Shown: positions 1 through 8,881, counted from the first letter of the stretch. The stretch is 49,185 nucleotides of DNA from Sporosarcina sp. ZBG7A (GCF_000813425.1 NZ_JWIB01000012.1:1-49185), one strand, 5' to 3'. Translations and numbers: made by a program. Notes: a model not told the origin generated them from the letters alone.

Positions 1-18
1 AACATTTGATTTAGAACC

Positions 19-768
19 TTAAAATTTAACTCGTTGATTCCCATGAAAAGCTTTGATAATGAACTCACGATTAGGAACTTGGAGATGCTCATAAGATGAC
101 AAAAAGTTGGTGTTATCATAGGACACTTTTTCAAAGCTTACTTCAATTTTAACCTGTGAAACGTCTAGGACAGCGTATGGGGCAATAGGTTTGGAATTGC
201 ATCCTAAAGAGCCTGGATTTAGATAAATTGTGGTCTCGCTCTCAAAAAAGTGAAGTGGATGATGGTGACCAAAACAAATTAACTCTGCTTCTGAGTCTTT
301 AAATAATGCGGTTAAGTTTTCAAGACTTGGTTCGACAATGTTGCTGAAAGGGTCTAAGCTAATGTGATCAAACAGTTTAGTATTCTCAATGTGATAATGT
401 GTAAACAAGACATTATGACCATTGATGTTTTGATGAATTGTTCGAGGTAATCGTTCCAAATTTGAAATAAACCTGTTATCCATACTGTCAGCGATCCATT
501 GATGATGTTCTCTTGCATGAGAGTGGCTGCGTGGATGTTGTTCATCTTTTAAAAGTGCTAGAACTGCTTCATCGTGATTCCCAGTGATTATTGATATATC
601 TGATCTGGAAAATAAAATTTCTAAAACTTCGTTTGTATCGGGCCCAATTCCAATCATATCCCCCAAACAAAAGATCTGGTCAATATCCTGTCTCTTGTCT
701 AAATCTTGAAGCACAGCTCTTAATGCGGGAGCATTTCCATGAATATCTGCAATTAATCCCATTTTCAT
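19..768 (-). CDS. Metallophosphoesterase (calcineurin-like, Metallophos_2)
   Basis: Predicted soluble metal-dependent phosphoesterase of 249 aa. The binuclear metal-site motifs are in order: DIHGN at residues 8-12, GD at 36-37, GNHD at 63-66, then THYH and GHHH further on, and NPGS near the C-terminus. This is the YfcE/MJ0936-like layout; the substrate cannot be read from sequence. The gene starts 6 bp after the upstream membrane-protein gene, and its GAGGGG ribosome site lies in that gene's last codons. It is therefore probably the last gene of a three-gene unit with the TmrB-like ATPase and the membrane protein. Confidence 0.9.
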   Translation of the reverse strand: MKMGLIADIHGNAPALRAVLQDLDKRQDIDQIFCLGDMIGIGPDTNEVLEILFSRSDISIITGNHDEAVLALLKDEQHPRSHSHAREHHQWIADSMDNRFISNLERLPRTIHQNINGHNVLFTHYHIENTKLFDHISLDPFSNIVEPSLENLTALFKDSEAELICFGHHHPLHFFESETTIYLNPGSLGCNSKPIAPYAVLDVSQVKIEVSFEKVSYDNTNFLSSYEHLQVPNREFIIKAFHGNQRVKF

Positions 769-774
769 ATAAAG

Positions 775-1194
775 CTACCCCTCTTCATCATTTTTCACTG
801 AGACTCTTTTACTACTCATCGAATCCATATAGAAAAATAAAATTAAAGTTATCATTGTACTAATTATGCATATTAATGAAAAGATAGAATCATGAAAAGT
901 TAAATCAATTAGTATATAAGTTAACGTAACAGTGATTAGAAGAATTAGGACTGACTGTAGGAAGGGATTAAGTTGTAATCTGCTTTTTTTCAAACTCCAA
1001 AAAATAAACCTAGTGATGCCAAAGCAAACTAAGGGAATTATTGAGATAGTGATAGAGAAGATTGAAGCGTACATAATCAATTCATCAAAATTTGAATTAT
1101 GATTGAATCGATACTGGAACTGCAAGATTAAGATTGTTATGAATGTCAAATTAAAAATTGTAATAAAAAAGACTAGCCTCTTAAGTATTTTCAT
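775..1194 (-). CDS. Four-helix hypothetical membrane protein
   Basis: Not recognised. The 139 aa hold four hydrophobic segments (about 7-26, 40-60, 79-100 and 103-123) and a short charged C-terminal tail rich in K, D and E. The start ATG follows an AGGAA site embedded at the stop of the upstream TmrB-like gene, 5 bp away. Its stop overlaps the ribosome site of the downstream phosphoesterase. Tight packing suggests co-transcription of all three genes. No catalytic motif is visible. Confidence 0.7.
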   Translation of the reverse strand: MKILKRLVFFITIFNLTFITILILQFQYRFNHNSNFDELIMYASIFSITISIIPLVCFGITRFIFWSLKKSRLQLNPFLQSVLILLITVTLTYILIDLTFHDSIFSLICIISTMITLILFFYMDSMSSKRVSVKNDEEG

Positions 1195-1199
1195 TTTTC

Positions 1200-1742
1200 C
1201 TACCTCATTTTAGGGAAAGCTTGAATCCTATTCTTAATCTCAGCGATAACCGAAGGGATTGCGACATGATCAGTATCTATATACTCCCCAAAGTTGTATT
1301 CATTAAAAGCAGTTAAGCATTTGTCTGTTTGTTGAAAGCACCAATTCCCTTCTTCTTCTCCACGATGACGAAGTCGCCCGTAAATTGTCTCTTTACTAGC
1401 AGTTAAACAAAAATGGTATGTTTGTGAATCGAGCTTACTAAATCCGTCTTTTATGTAAAGAAAGTACTCTGGTTTGCGAATGGTCATAGGAACTATCAAG
1501 TTCTTTTTGTATTTAACAAGTAAAGAATGTGCTACTTGAACCGTTAACTCTTTCCAAAGTTCTAGATCTTGGAAATCTCCAGTCTTCGCTTCAAGTTGGA
1601 TTGTTTGTTGAGGAAGAATATTTCTTAACATAAAACCAATTTCTTCTGAATCAAATATCATACTATTTTCTATGTCTTTTACTAGTTCACTAGCTATTGT
1701 TGTTTTTCCCACGCCAAACGCTCCATTTATCATGATGATCAT
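1200..1742 (-). CDS. TmrB-like P-loop ATP-binding protein
   Basis: AAA-type kinase-like protein (180 aa) resembling Bacillus subtilis TmrB, the ATP-binding tunicamycin-resistance protein. Visible: NGAFGVGKT Walker A at 6-14, a FDSEEIGF segment like TmrB YDPEKMGF, the LIVPMTI..PEYF strand, and TASKET followed by RLRHRGEE, matching TmrB in order. TmrB itself is about 197 aa, so length fits. The start ATG has a GAGGTG site 8 nt upstream. It leads a probable three-gene unit with a membrane protein and a phosphoesterase. Tunicamycin resistance is a family property and is not shown here; a small-molecule kinase is the alternative. Confidence 0.82.
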   Translation of the reverse strand: MIIMINGAFGVGKTTIASELVKDIENSMIFDSEEIGFMLRNILPQQTIQLEAKTGDFQDLELWKELTVQVAHSLLVKYKKNLIVPMTIRKPEYFLYIKDGFSKLDSQTYHFCLTASKETIYGRLRHRGEEEGNWCFQQTDKCLTAFNEYNFGEYIDTDHVAIPSVIAEIKNRIQAFPKMR

Positions 1743-1819
1743 AAGAAATACACCTCATTCAGTTGAATTGGGAGAGTAATTGGTTACTACTGCGTTCTAA
1801 CACAAACTAGACCGTATGA

Positions 1820-2224
1820 CTAATTGTCTTGATTTAAGTGCCACAGTTGCGTTAAAGGTATTTCCTCATAGTTCAAATTTAATTTTTCTTTCAAAAACCA
1901 TTTGGACATCTCGTCTATCGCTCCTGTATAAAAGTTCGTGATAACATGACAATGAGCTAATGCGACATGATCCGTTAATTGCTTGGCAAATTGGTCTAAA
2001 TCTTCGATATGTTCATCTTTTACAAGAGTATTAGAATAGACACTGACAGTTATTAAATTTTCTCTTAAATCTTCTGCTATAGCATTGCTGGGTATGTCCA
2101 AATCTGCTAATTCAGGCAAACGATTCTCATCAAAAATAAACATCCTATAAATGCCTTCCCCACATTGAACATCCCAGACTTCTAAATCCTGAAGTCTTAA
2201 CTTTCTTTCAAAGAAATCAATCAT
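1820..2224 (-). CDS. Conserved hypothetical protein, soluble
   Basis: Not recognised. I place the start at the ATG that lies 9 nt after AGGAAGG. A GTG three codons earlier sits directly on the ribosome site and is unlikely. The 134-aa product is acidic and has no membrane segment or signal peptide. It begins MIDFFERKLRLQDLEVWDVQ and ends with an aromatic-rich stretch before QLWHLNQDN. It stands alone between a small membrane protein and the TmrB-like unit. No function can be assigned. Confidence 0.7.
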   Translation of the reverse strand: MIDFFERKLRLQDLEVWDVQCGEGIYRMFIFDENRLPELADLDIPSNAIAEDLRENLITVSVYSNTLVKDEHIEDLDQFAKQLTDHVALAHCHVITNFYTGAIDEMSKWFLKEKLNLNYEEIPLTQLWHLNQDN

Positions 2225-2336
2225 TACGGCCACCCTTCCTAGTTACCTGAATGTGTTTTTCATAAATCATGTACACTGTATTAGATTATCGTTCCCAATT
2301 AGTCATGTAGAAACCAACCCGGTTAGAGTAAAGTCA

Positions 2337-2555
2337 CTAACTAACCGATTGTACTTTCTTCTGTTTCTTTTTATAAAAATAACGCCAAATAAAAAAGATT
2401 GTCCAAGAGATTAGTGGAAGCAAGCTTGTAACATAGCTGGTTGGTGTTTCGGAAAATAGAATAAGTAAGACTTCCGCTATCACAGTAGGTACCATAATAA
2501 CCAACCATACTCTGACTTCCTTATTTCTGAAACTCAGATCAAATCTGTCATTCAT
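2337..2555 (-). CDS. Small two-helix membrane protein
   Basis: Unrecognised 72-aa protein with two hydrophobic segments (about residues 17-36 and 42-60) and a highly basic tail (YFYKKKQKK). The start chosen is ATG, 8 nt after GAGG; a GTG inside the ribosome site is in frame but badly spaced. A basic C-terminus after the last helix predicts a cytoplasmic tail. It stands alone in the array of minus-strand single genes. Confidence 0.6.
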   Translation of the reverse strand: MNDRFDLSFRNKEVRVWLVIMVPTVIAEVLLILFSETPTSYVTSLLPLISWTIFFIWRYFYKKKQKKVQSVS

Positions 2556-2636
2556 GCCTATCACCTCATTACCTCAATTATATTTAGGGCATACACTTTT
2601 CAGGTAACGTGTTCGATTACCGTGATAAACTGACTG

Positions 2637-3110
2637 TCAATTTTGACCTCTCAGTATCCTTAACAGCTGCAAGCCATCAGATTTGTAACCGCTATATCCT
2701 CCCATCCAACGAGGGTATGTCACAGGAATTATCGTTACTAAAAACTGTGAAAAGGTAAAAATTGTTGTCCACCATAACAATGAATGCAAATGACTTTGGA
2801 CAGAAGAAAATGTCATCACTCCAAATGTAATTGCAAGTATTGAAGACATCAAGGGTCCTCCCGCAAGTGCAATTGCTCTCTGTCGATTAGTTAAAACAGT
2901 ATCCCAATAAGCAAAACCGATAAATGACCAAGAGATGTGAAAGTGGAGTCTACCTAATCTGAAATTCTCTTTATTATGTTCACTTCTCGGTCCTAAATAG
3001 ATATGTGCATGGGAATTTGAAGATGAGACTGCGCCAATTCCATGTCCTATCTCATGGAGTAAAATACAAATCGGAACAACAATAAGATAAAAAATCAATA
3101 GTTGTAGCAT
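2637..3110 (-). CDS. M50-like membrane metalloprotease
   Basis: Site-2-protease-like integral membrane protein of 157 aa. The zinc motif HEIGH is at residues 19-23, inside the first hydrophobic segment as in M50 peptidases. A C-terminal SDG (within YKSDGLQLLR) probably supplies the aspartate ligand. ALAGGPLMSS in the middle resembles the conserved loop of the family. It is short for M50 and has no PDZ domain, so it is a minimal version. It has a good GAGGGGG ribosome site and stands alone. The substrate is unknown; inactive relatives exist, but both motif halves are intact here. Confidence 0.75.
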   Translation of the reverse strand: MLQLLIFYLIVVPICILLHEIGHGIGAVSSSNSHAHIYLGPRSEHNKENFRLGRLHFHISWSFIGFAYWDTVLTNRQRAIALAGGPLMSSILAITFGVMTFSSVQSHLHSLLWWTTIFTFSQFLVTIIPVTYPRWMGGYSGYKSDGLQLLRILRGQN

Positions 3111-3228
3111 ATCTTCCCCCTCTCGTACTTCCTATATTGAAGATTTATTATGCAGTAAGCCCTGTACCAATACTTTTTCAACGCAAAACCATTGTTATTT
3201 CGAATAAGAAATTATGACGCTAAGAAAA

Positions 3229-3684
3229 TTAATTACTCAGTTTTTCCCATTCGCTTAGATACATGTTTTCTGTAATATTTCTTGGATTATCGATTTTACA
3301 AATGAATTCTAGGCTGTTTCCATCAGGATCATTAAAATGAATTTTAGCGTGACCAAATCCATAATTGGGCATTACAAAAGGTTCGGTGGGTTCAAACCCA
3401 AAGGCTTTCCTAGGTGTGTAGCCCTTTTTTGTTAGCCAGTTTACTGAGTCTTTGAGGCTTTCCAATGAGACCTCGAAAGCTATATGTCTAATTGAGGGAT
3501 GATATTCTACTTCCACTTTATCTGTATTCCATAAGCCCAACCAGCTTTTCTCTTTTTCAATCCATAAAAATGCCAATCTATCTTCAATTTTATGATCAAG
3601 TATCAATCCTAGACCTTCGTAAAAATGGATAGCTGTATTTAAGTCACTTACGGGTAAATGTGCTTCGTATAAACCTTTAATCAA
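3229..3684 (-). CDS. VOC (glyoxalase/bleomycin resistance) family protein
   Basis: Vicinal-oxygen-chelate fold protein of 151 aa. I use a TTG start 9 nt after GGAGG. This gives an N-terminus MIKGLYEAHLPVSDL that matches the ATG-started paralogue near 18 kb; an upstream in-frame ATG has no ribosome site. Candidate metal ligands are H9, the H of RHIAFEV and the E of NSLEFICK. Both paralogues end YLSEWEK plus a few residues. The role (thiol transfer, dioxygenase or drug binding) is open. The two copies are about 14 kb apart on the same strand. Confidence 0.85.
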   Translation of the reverse strand: MIKGLYEAHLPVSDLNTAIHFYEGLGLILDHKIEDRLAFLWIEKEKSWLGLWNTDKVEVEYHPSIRHIAFEVSLESLKDSVNWLTKKGYTPRKAFGFEPTEPFVMPNYGFGHAKIHFNDPDGNSLEFICKIDNPRNITENMYLSEWEKLSN

Positions 3685-3849
3685 TACATAAAACCTCCTA
3701 CAGTTAATAGATATGCAGGTCTGATACATTATTAGATCCTCGATGGATTAACCCTATATTCTCTTCTGCTTTATCTGTTGTGTTGTGACTAGTGCGCCAA
3801 GCATTAACATCTACGTATAGTTGAACTTAAATCGTTGTAACCACTGTTT

Positions 3850-4047
3850 CTAATTCTTAAATTCGTCTTCCAATTCCTTTTCAATTTCATCATCACTCAC
3901 CGTAACAATGTTATCTTTAGTCCCAAAATTCTTTTTTATCAATTGACCCACCTCTGATTTATCAATCCCATCTTTTACTGCTGTAAAGATTACTACGTAC
4001 AAAATTAATAAGCCAACAATCCATAGTAAAATACTTCCCCATAACAT
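3850..4047 (-). CDS. Small single-helix membrane protein
   Basis: Unrecognised 65-aa protein. An N-terminal hydrophobic helix spans about residues 4-25. It is followed by a short amphipathic stretch and a strongly acidic tail (DDEIEKELEDEF). The ATG is 9 nt after GGAGG, so translation is well supported. No family is recognised. It lies alone between a VOC gene and another hypothetical. Confidence 0.6.
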   Translation of the reverse strand: MLWGSILLWIVGLLILYVVIFTAVKDGIDKSEVGQLIKKNFGTKDNIVTVSDDEIEKELEDEFKN

Positions 4048-4181
4048 TGGATAGTACCTCCAATTATTTATTTCAAAAAGCTATGCCTACACGATCTTAG
4101 GACTGATACAGGCACATTACATCTTCAATACCAGCGCACGTTAACGCTTCTTCACAAACTTTAAGTAGTCTGTCTAAGGTT

Positions 4182-4538
4182 TCATTTGTTTTTGATTTCA
4201 AATGTTTTAGCAAATACATAACCTGACAATCCTAGTGAAGCAAAAATAATGTAACATTTATAATTATTAACTTGTAAGTACTGTTCGAGTTCATTCACAT
4301 CATCGTACCAAATCGGCCAAGCATATAGTTTATGGGACTCAAATTCTTCTCTGTTTTCTGCGAAGAATGTTTTCAAATCTGCTTCTTCAATATCAAGCAA
4401 TATACTACCTGCCATTACATGATCGAAATAATGAGCTAAATAAGAATTGAATTTAACAGTGTCAATATCATCTGTCACCGTTTCGATATCTATTCGTAAT
4501 TCATGTTCTAAGAAGTTCACTGTGTACCCGGTTATCAC
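4182..4538 (-). CDS. Conserved hypothetical protein; probable non-AUG start
   Basis: Soluble protein not recognised (118 aa from the GTG). The annotated GTG has no ribosome site at normal distance. A perfect AGGAGG lies at 4566-4571, and 9 nt after it an in-frame ATA (4554-4556) would add SIHDGV before the GTG, giving a natural-looking N-terminus. An in-frame TGA just upstream of that ATA blocks any earlier start. The likely reading is initiation at ATA, or an ATG that mutated to ATA. The rest has no motif that I can name. Confidence 0.6.
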   Translation of the reverse strand: MITGYTVNFLEHELRIDIETVTDDIDTVKFNSYLAHYFDHVMAGSILLDIEEADLKTFFAENREEFESHKLYAWPIWYDDVNELEQYLQVNNYKCYIIFASLGLSGYVFAKTFEIKNK

Positions 4539-4646
4539 ACCATCGTGAATAGATATTTTTATTCACCTCCTACTATGCACTAATCCCTACCACGAGCTAT
4601 TGCGAAAGAGAGGATCCGCTGCTAATGCAATAATCATCAATATTCT

Positions 4647-5198
4647 TTAAGTAGTGAGTACGTCACTTTTTAAAATTGAATACATATATAAATCATCGAA
4701 CTTACCACAAGTAAATTCATAATGTCTTAATAATCCTTCCTTTTCAAAGCCCTTTTTTTCCAACAATTTCAGTGATGCTAAATTAGCAGGTTCAATTAAT
4801 GCTTCAATTCGTTCTAACTGTAAGTGTTGAAATCCATACTTAACTACCGCTTCCAATGCTTCGCTGGCAATACCTCTCCCCCAATATTCTTTGTTTAATT
4901 CATAACCGATTTCAGTTCGAGAATGCTTGGGGTGCATATTAAGAAAACCACAACTTCCGATAATCCTACCATTGTCCTTGTGAGCTATTCCCCACCTAAT
5001 TCCAGTGCTATCTTTAAAAATCTTTTGGTACCACTCAATTTCTTCTAGTACATCTTTCTCTGTTTGAAAAGGGTCCAAACCCATATGTTTTACAACATCT
5101 TTATCAGATAAATACTCGAGCATGTCATTTGAATCCTCTTTTATTACTTCTCTTAAAATTAATCGATCCGTTTCAATAATTGGGAATTCTCTTTTCAC
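4647..5198 (-). CDS. GNAT N-acetyltransferase, RimJ/RimL type
   Basis: Acetyl-CoA-dependent acyltransferase of 183 aa in the RimJ/RimL subgroup. It has the typical start (ETDRLILREV), the beta-4 plus pyrophosphate-binding segment GYELNKEYWGRGIASEA, and the C-terminal NLASLKLLEKKGFEKEG signature. The GTG start is 9 nt after AGGGG. Family members acetylate protein N-termini or small amines; the substrate here is unknown. It is one of eight GNAT loci in the window. Confidence 0.92.
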   Translation of the reverse strand: MKREFPIIETDRLILREVIKEDSNDMLEYLSDKDVVKHMGLDPFQTEKDVLEEIEWYQKIFKDSTGIRWGIAHKDNGRIIGSCGFLNMHPKHSRTEIGYELNKEYWGRGIASEALEAVVKYGFQHLQLERIEALIEPANLASLKLLEKKGFEKEGLLRHYEFTCGKFDDLYMYSILKSDVLTT

Positions 5199-5283
5199 TA
5201 TGAATTTCCCCTTTCTTAAATTTTCTGGTGTGCAAAATATGATTTAACTTATGGGTTATGTAAGTAAATTTGGTCATGTTGAA

Positions 5284-5736
5284 TCACTTAAGAGCTATGC
5301 CGTTCACTTCAAGCAGGTCCAATAAGTTGTCTGGAACAAGACGAAGCTCTCCAGATCGAAACGTCTGTATAGGCAGACGCATCACTTTAAATAGTTCCCC
5401 GTTATCTTCTATGCCTTCAAACGTACTCGCTTTGTTGAAAGAGTTATCGGTGAAAGATGCATCATAGACCCTTACAATCTCGTGACCTATATTTCCGTTG
5501 AAGCTGAATATATTTTCTAGCGTTCCTAAGTATGCAAGATCCGTAATAGCCGTATCGAGTTCTTCTTTGATTTCCCGGACGAGTGCTTCTTCACTGCTTT
5601 CCCCGAATTCGATTCCCCCACCGATTGGCCGGTAAAAGTGATCCTCTTTCACAGGATCATAACCTTCTGCAACAAGGATGGTATCCTCCTGTTGGAAAAC
5701 ACAAATAACCAATGGCCGTATAATTCCTTCTCTCAT
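5284..5736 (-). CDS. Nudix hydrolase
   Basis: Hydrolyses a nucleoside diphosphate linked to another moiety (family role). The start is the ATG 7 nt after GGGAGG; an upstream in-frame ATG would add 18 residues without a site. The Nudix box reads GGIEFGESSEEALVREIKEE, with every metal-binding glutamate present. The glycine after the EE pair is replaced by D, a tolerated variation. The 150-aa protein also has a YRPIGGG strand before the box. Substrate not predictable. Confidence 0.9.
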   Translation of the reverse strand: MREGIIRPLVICVFQQEDTILVAEGYDPVKEDHFYRPIGGGIEFGESSEEALVREIKEELDTAITDLAYLGTLENIFSFNGNIGHEIVRVYDASFTDNSFNKASTFEGIEDNGELFKVMRLPIQTFRSGELRLVPDNLLDLLEVNGIALK

Positions 5737-5994
5737 TTCAATCCTCCCAATTATGCATCCATATTTTTTACTATGCTTTATCCCTCTCACGAGAAAAATT
5801 CGAAGGATATATAATTCTCATGCAATTAGTAGTACTAACTATTCAATTTAGTCAGTCATCCGTAATAAATCAAGAAAACACTCCTATGTATTACCAACTT
5901 ACTAACATCCGTGAGTCAATTCTGTAACATTACACTCGAAATTGCAGAAAGGATGTACATTGGAGATACGTCAATTTTCTTGAGGTGCCTAATT

Positions 5995-7056
5995 ATGAGT
6001 AAGAAACGCTTATCCTGGGTGGATGGAGCAAAAGGATTTTTAATGATCCTTGTCGTCATTGGTCATTATCCTGGGCAGCTTGATTTCCCACTCGTTAAGT
6101 ATATCTATTGGTTTCACATGCCAGCTTTCTTTATCTTAAGTGGTTTATTTTTTAAACCTGTTATTGAAAAGGGCTTAATGAAACACATGATTCATAAACG
6201 ATTTATGCAATTGATAGTCCCTTATTTGTTTTTTCTAGGAAGCATTACACTTATCCGTTACGGGATTGAGCTTAGTTCGGGCAATATAGATTTTTCATGG
6301 TATGTAAATGATTTTTGGACACTTGTTGTAGGTGGACGATTTGCACGTGGTGCGTACGGTGTTTTCTGGTTTGTCACCACGCTTTTCTTTACGTATTTGT
6401 TCTTCTTATGGATGACTAAATACTTTAGCCGAACGAAACAAATCATTATTTTGGCAATCTCTTATAGCATTGCCCATTATGAAAGTTTTTTTGCGATGAG
6501 CGTAATTGGCGGGAAACCAGACATTGCGTCTCAAACAGTCCCAATGATTTGGAACATCGATGTTGTACTTATGGCAGTCGTCTATTTTGCGTTAGGTTAT
6601 TATATGAAGAGTATTTGGATGGACGTTTCGAGAAGATGGTTAATCGTTGGATTAATAGGTAGTGTAACAGCCATTTCTCTCGATAGGATTCATGTAACTG
6701 ACTATCATTTAAGTATGAAATTTTTACGTTATGAACATTTCATTTTAGATTTAATCATTCCACTTTCATTCACAATCGTATTAGTTGGCGTATTCCAGTT
6801 CATTGCTGCTCAGCTGTCAGTAAAATGGTTGGAAAAAATCGAGAAGCACTCCTTAACGATTATGTACTTGCACATCTTTACAGATATTTTGCTAAACGAC
6901 TATTTCACATATGGCATTGTTGGTTTCACCGCATTCGGTTTGGTCGTTCCAATCATTTTTTCGATCATCATACAAAAATTTCTACCGTACGGAAAGCTCC
7001 TCCTTGGTGGATTTTCACAAAAAAAGACCTCTACCAATCCAGCAATTACGCATTAA
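5995..7056 (+). CDS. Membrane acyltransferase (Acyltransf_3, COG3594-like)
   Basis: Integral membrane O-acyltransferase of 353 aa with about ten hydrophobic segments. The N-terminal WVDGAKGFLMILVVIGHYP is the hallmark of fucose-4-O-acetylase-like (COG3594) members, with the catalytic-type H, followed by WFHMPAFFILSG. There is no extracellular SGNH domain, so it is not a full OatA. It probably acetylates a cell-surface sugar. The start is the ATG 8 nt after GAGGTG; an earlier in-frame ATG lacks a site. It is the only plus-strand gene in the first 22.9 kb and is followed by a hairpin repeat. Confidence 0.85.
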   Translation: MSKKRLSWVDGAKGFLMILVVIGHYPGQLDFPLVKYIYWFHMPAFFILSGLFFKPVIEKGLMKHMIHKRFMQLIVPYLFFLGSITLIRYGIELSSGNIDFSWYVNDFWTLVVGGRFARGAYGVFWFVTTLFFTYLFFLWMTKYFSRTKQIIILAISYSIAHYESFFAMSVIGGKPDIASQTVPMIWNIDVVLMAVVYFALGYYMKSIWMDVSRRWLIVGLIGSVTAISLDRIHVTDYHLSMKFLRYEHFILDLIIPLSFTIVLVGVFQFIAAQLSVKWLEKIEKHSLTIMYLHIFTDILLNDYFTYGIVGFTAFGLVVPIIFSIIIQKFLPYGKLLLGGFSQKKTSTNPAITH

Positions 7057-7080
7057 ATTCCGTTCCAGTGAGCGATTTAT

Positions 7081-7149
7081 AAAAGTACCTGTGTTCAAAC
7101 TTTCATGGATGTTAAAACAATCATGAAAGTTTCTCGCGCAGGTACTCTT
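7081..7149 (+). repeat. GGTACC-family hairpin repeat, copy 1 (possible terminator)
   Basis: Imperfect nested inverted repeat. Outer arms are GTACCTG and CAGGTAC; inner arms are AAACTTTCATG and CATGAAAGTTT. It begins 25 bp after the acyltransferase stop and precedes the convergent Nudix gene. Outer arms, inner GAAAGTTTC core and size match five other copies near 41.8, 42.4, 43.6, 45.7 and 47.5 kb. It may terminate transcription of the plus-strand gene, although the T run is weak here. Confidence 0.7.
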
Positions 7150-7163
7150 CACTCTAATATATT

Positions 7164-7571
7164 TTAAAAATCCACAAAAAAAGGATGGGTATTTTCGTCT
7201 AAACAATATTCAATTCTCTGTCTAAAGTTCGTAATTGTTACCATTTCCAATGCTTTCTTTATTGGGAAAAATCCTACTTCTAAACTTTCCGGACTCGTAG
7301 TAGGCTTACCACCGACAACTCTCCCCAAAAATAGTGTGTTACAAATAGATCGTTCTACATTCTGAAAGATTCCACAAAACTTGATAATCTCTATATCAAT
7401 ACCAGATTCCTCTTTCGTTTCCCTGATTGCAGCTTCTTTTAGAGATTCCCCCTCTTCAACCTGTCCACCGGGCATCTCCCAACCTCTACGGGGTCCTTTT
7501 ATTAACAAAAGCTCATTCTTGTTATTTATCACAATAGTGGCTGCTGAAACAATATGTTTTGGTGGTGTCAT
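7164..7571 (-). CDS. Nudix hydrolase
   Basis: MutT-like protein of 135 aa with a textbook Nudix box, GGQVEEGESLKEAAIRETKE then ESGI. It is preceded by WEMPGG, as in 8-oxo-dGTPase-like and related enzymes. The ATG has a GGGGATGAG ribosome site. The N-terminus (IVSAATIVINNKNELLLIKG) forms the usual first beta strands. It stands alone and is convergent with the acyltransferase across the hairpin repeat. Substrate unknown. Confidence 0.92.
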   Translation of the reverse strand: MTPPKHIVSAATIVINNKNELLLIKGPRRGWEMPGGQVEEGESLKEAAIRETKEESGIDIEIIKFCGIFQNVERSICNTLFLGRVVGGKPTTSPESLEVGFFPIKKALEMVTITNFRQRIEYCLDENTHPFFVDF

Positions 7572-7676
7572 GCACTCATCCCCATATTCATATCAATTTT
7601 TACTAGTTAATTAGAAATCCTTTGTTAGCTAAATGACCTGCTTACTTGAATGATCGCTATATAAAATTAATGCTAC

Positions 7677-8183
7677 TTAGTTTTCAAACCAATTCAATGC
7701 ACGCTGTTCCATTTCCTTTATGAAAGGTTTCTTCGCTTTACTGTATAAGGCTGTATCGTCATATTGATCAGCCAATTTTTCTTTGAAACATGTATACCGT
7801 TTAACTTCGTCAGGATGAGTTCTTAAATAGTCACGGAATACCAGATGACGTCTAATTTGAGGATGATTATACTGATAAACATGAATATGATGAGTTCTGC
7901 CTTCTCCACCCTTTCGAAATAACCGTCTGCCTGGTATTCCCCATTCGCCAGCAACATCATAGCCTAACCGCTCCATTTGTTCATTGAATAGGTCGATTTT
8001 TTCGATATCTTTAACAAGACACATCATATCAACAACAGGCTTTGCCTTCATGTTTGGAACAGCGGTACTTCCAAAATGTTCAAATTTAATTATTTCATCC
8101 CCAAAAATAAATTTTAAGATTTCAGCTTCATCTTCGTACATTCGAATCCAATTTCCTTGATACTCTGACAACCGAACTTTCAA
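7677..8183 (-). CDS. GrpB family (UPF0157) nucleotidyltransferase-fold protein
   Basis: 168-aa protein of the GrpB/UPF0157 family, which shares the nucleotidyltransferase fold. Visible signatures: FEHFGSTAVPNMKAKPVVDMM (GS..P.KP.vD motif) and HHIHVYQ followed by FRDYLRTHP. The start is TTG with GGGGGAG about 7 nt upstream; no ATG is available. The biochemical role of the family is not settled. It is a lone gene between Nudix and GNAT genes. Confidence 0.9.
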   Translation of the reverse strand: MKVRLSEYQGNWIRMYEDEAEILKFIFGDEIIKFEHFGSTAVPNMKAKPVVDMMCLVKDIEKIDLFNEQMERLGYDVAGEWGIPGRRLFRKGGEGRTHHIHVYQYNHPQIRRHLVFRDYLRTHPDEVKRYTCFKEKLADQYDDTALYSKAKKPFIKEMEQRALNWFEN

Positions 8184-8224
8184 GTGATCTCCCCCGTTAA
8201 AAGAACAACGAATTGCAAAGCGGT

Positions 8225-8707
8225 TTATAAATTTTTACATAATATTTCCCCTGGTAAACCGTCTATCTCACAAAACTCTTGGGATATAAAACCAAGGTTA
8301 GTTAATATTTTTCTAGAAGGAGTATTCTCCGGGTCAATAATAGCAGTAATTAACTTTAAATCTAATCGGTTTGCAATTTCTACTAATTTTTTTGCTGTCT
8401 TAGTTCCGTAACCTTTTCCCCAATATTCGGGGAACATCATGTACCCAATCTCTGCTTCTCCCATCTTATTTTCATTTAACGTCAAATGTCCAAGTCCAAC
8501 GAATGCCTCTTCTAAATAATCATAGATTTTATATGAACCAAATCCATCATGTTTTTCATTTCGATTTATTAGCTTTTGAAAACTTATTTTGGCTTCATCA
8601 TAAAGGAAAGCACGCTCAGTTATTTGAGCCATAACATCGTCATTCGAAACAAGACTATTATATAAATCAAAATCAGTTTCTTGGAATTTCGATAATTTTA
8701 ATTCCAT
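8225..8707 (-). CDS. GNAT N-acetyltransferase
   Basis: 160-aa acetyltransferase. The acetyl-CoA site is seen in EIGYMMFPEYWGKGYGTKTA, and the C-terminal ENTPSRKILTNLGFISQE follows. The start is the ATG 5 nt after GGAGG; a TTG four codons earlier falls inside the ribosome site. The substrate is unknown. It is a single gene in the minus-strand array and may follow the GNAT at 9 kb without strict coupling. Confidence 0.9.
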   Translation of the reverse strand: MELKLSKFQETDFDLYNSLVSNDDVMAQITERAFLYDEAKISFQKLINRNEKHDGFGSYKIYDYLEEAFVGLGHLTLNENKMGEAEIGYMMFPEYWGKGYGTKTAKKLVEIANRLDLKLITAIIDPENTPSRKILTNLGFISQEFCEIDGLPGEILCKNL

Positions 8708-8881
8708 TTGAACCTCCAACTTTCAGTTTAAGTAAGAATTGATTTGCTACAATATAAAGATTATTCGTCAATAAGCCTTGAATATCCTGATTGAAGCTCA
8801 GCCCTAATACACAAGCTGCGCACCGTTTGAAATAGAAACAAATGCAGTACTAGTGTGCGATTACACCTTTCCCCATCCCTA

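Noticed and set aside
591..863. Plus-strand frame across the phosphoesterase gene
   Set aside because: Antisense to a clear conserved gene, no ribosome site, low-quality protein.
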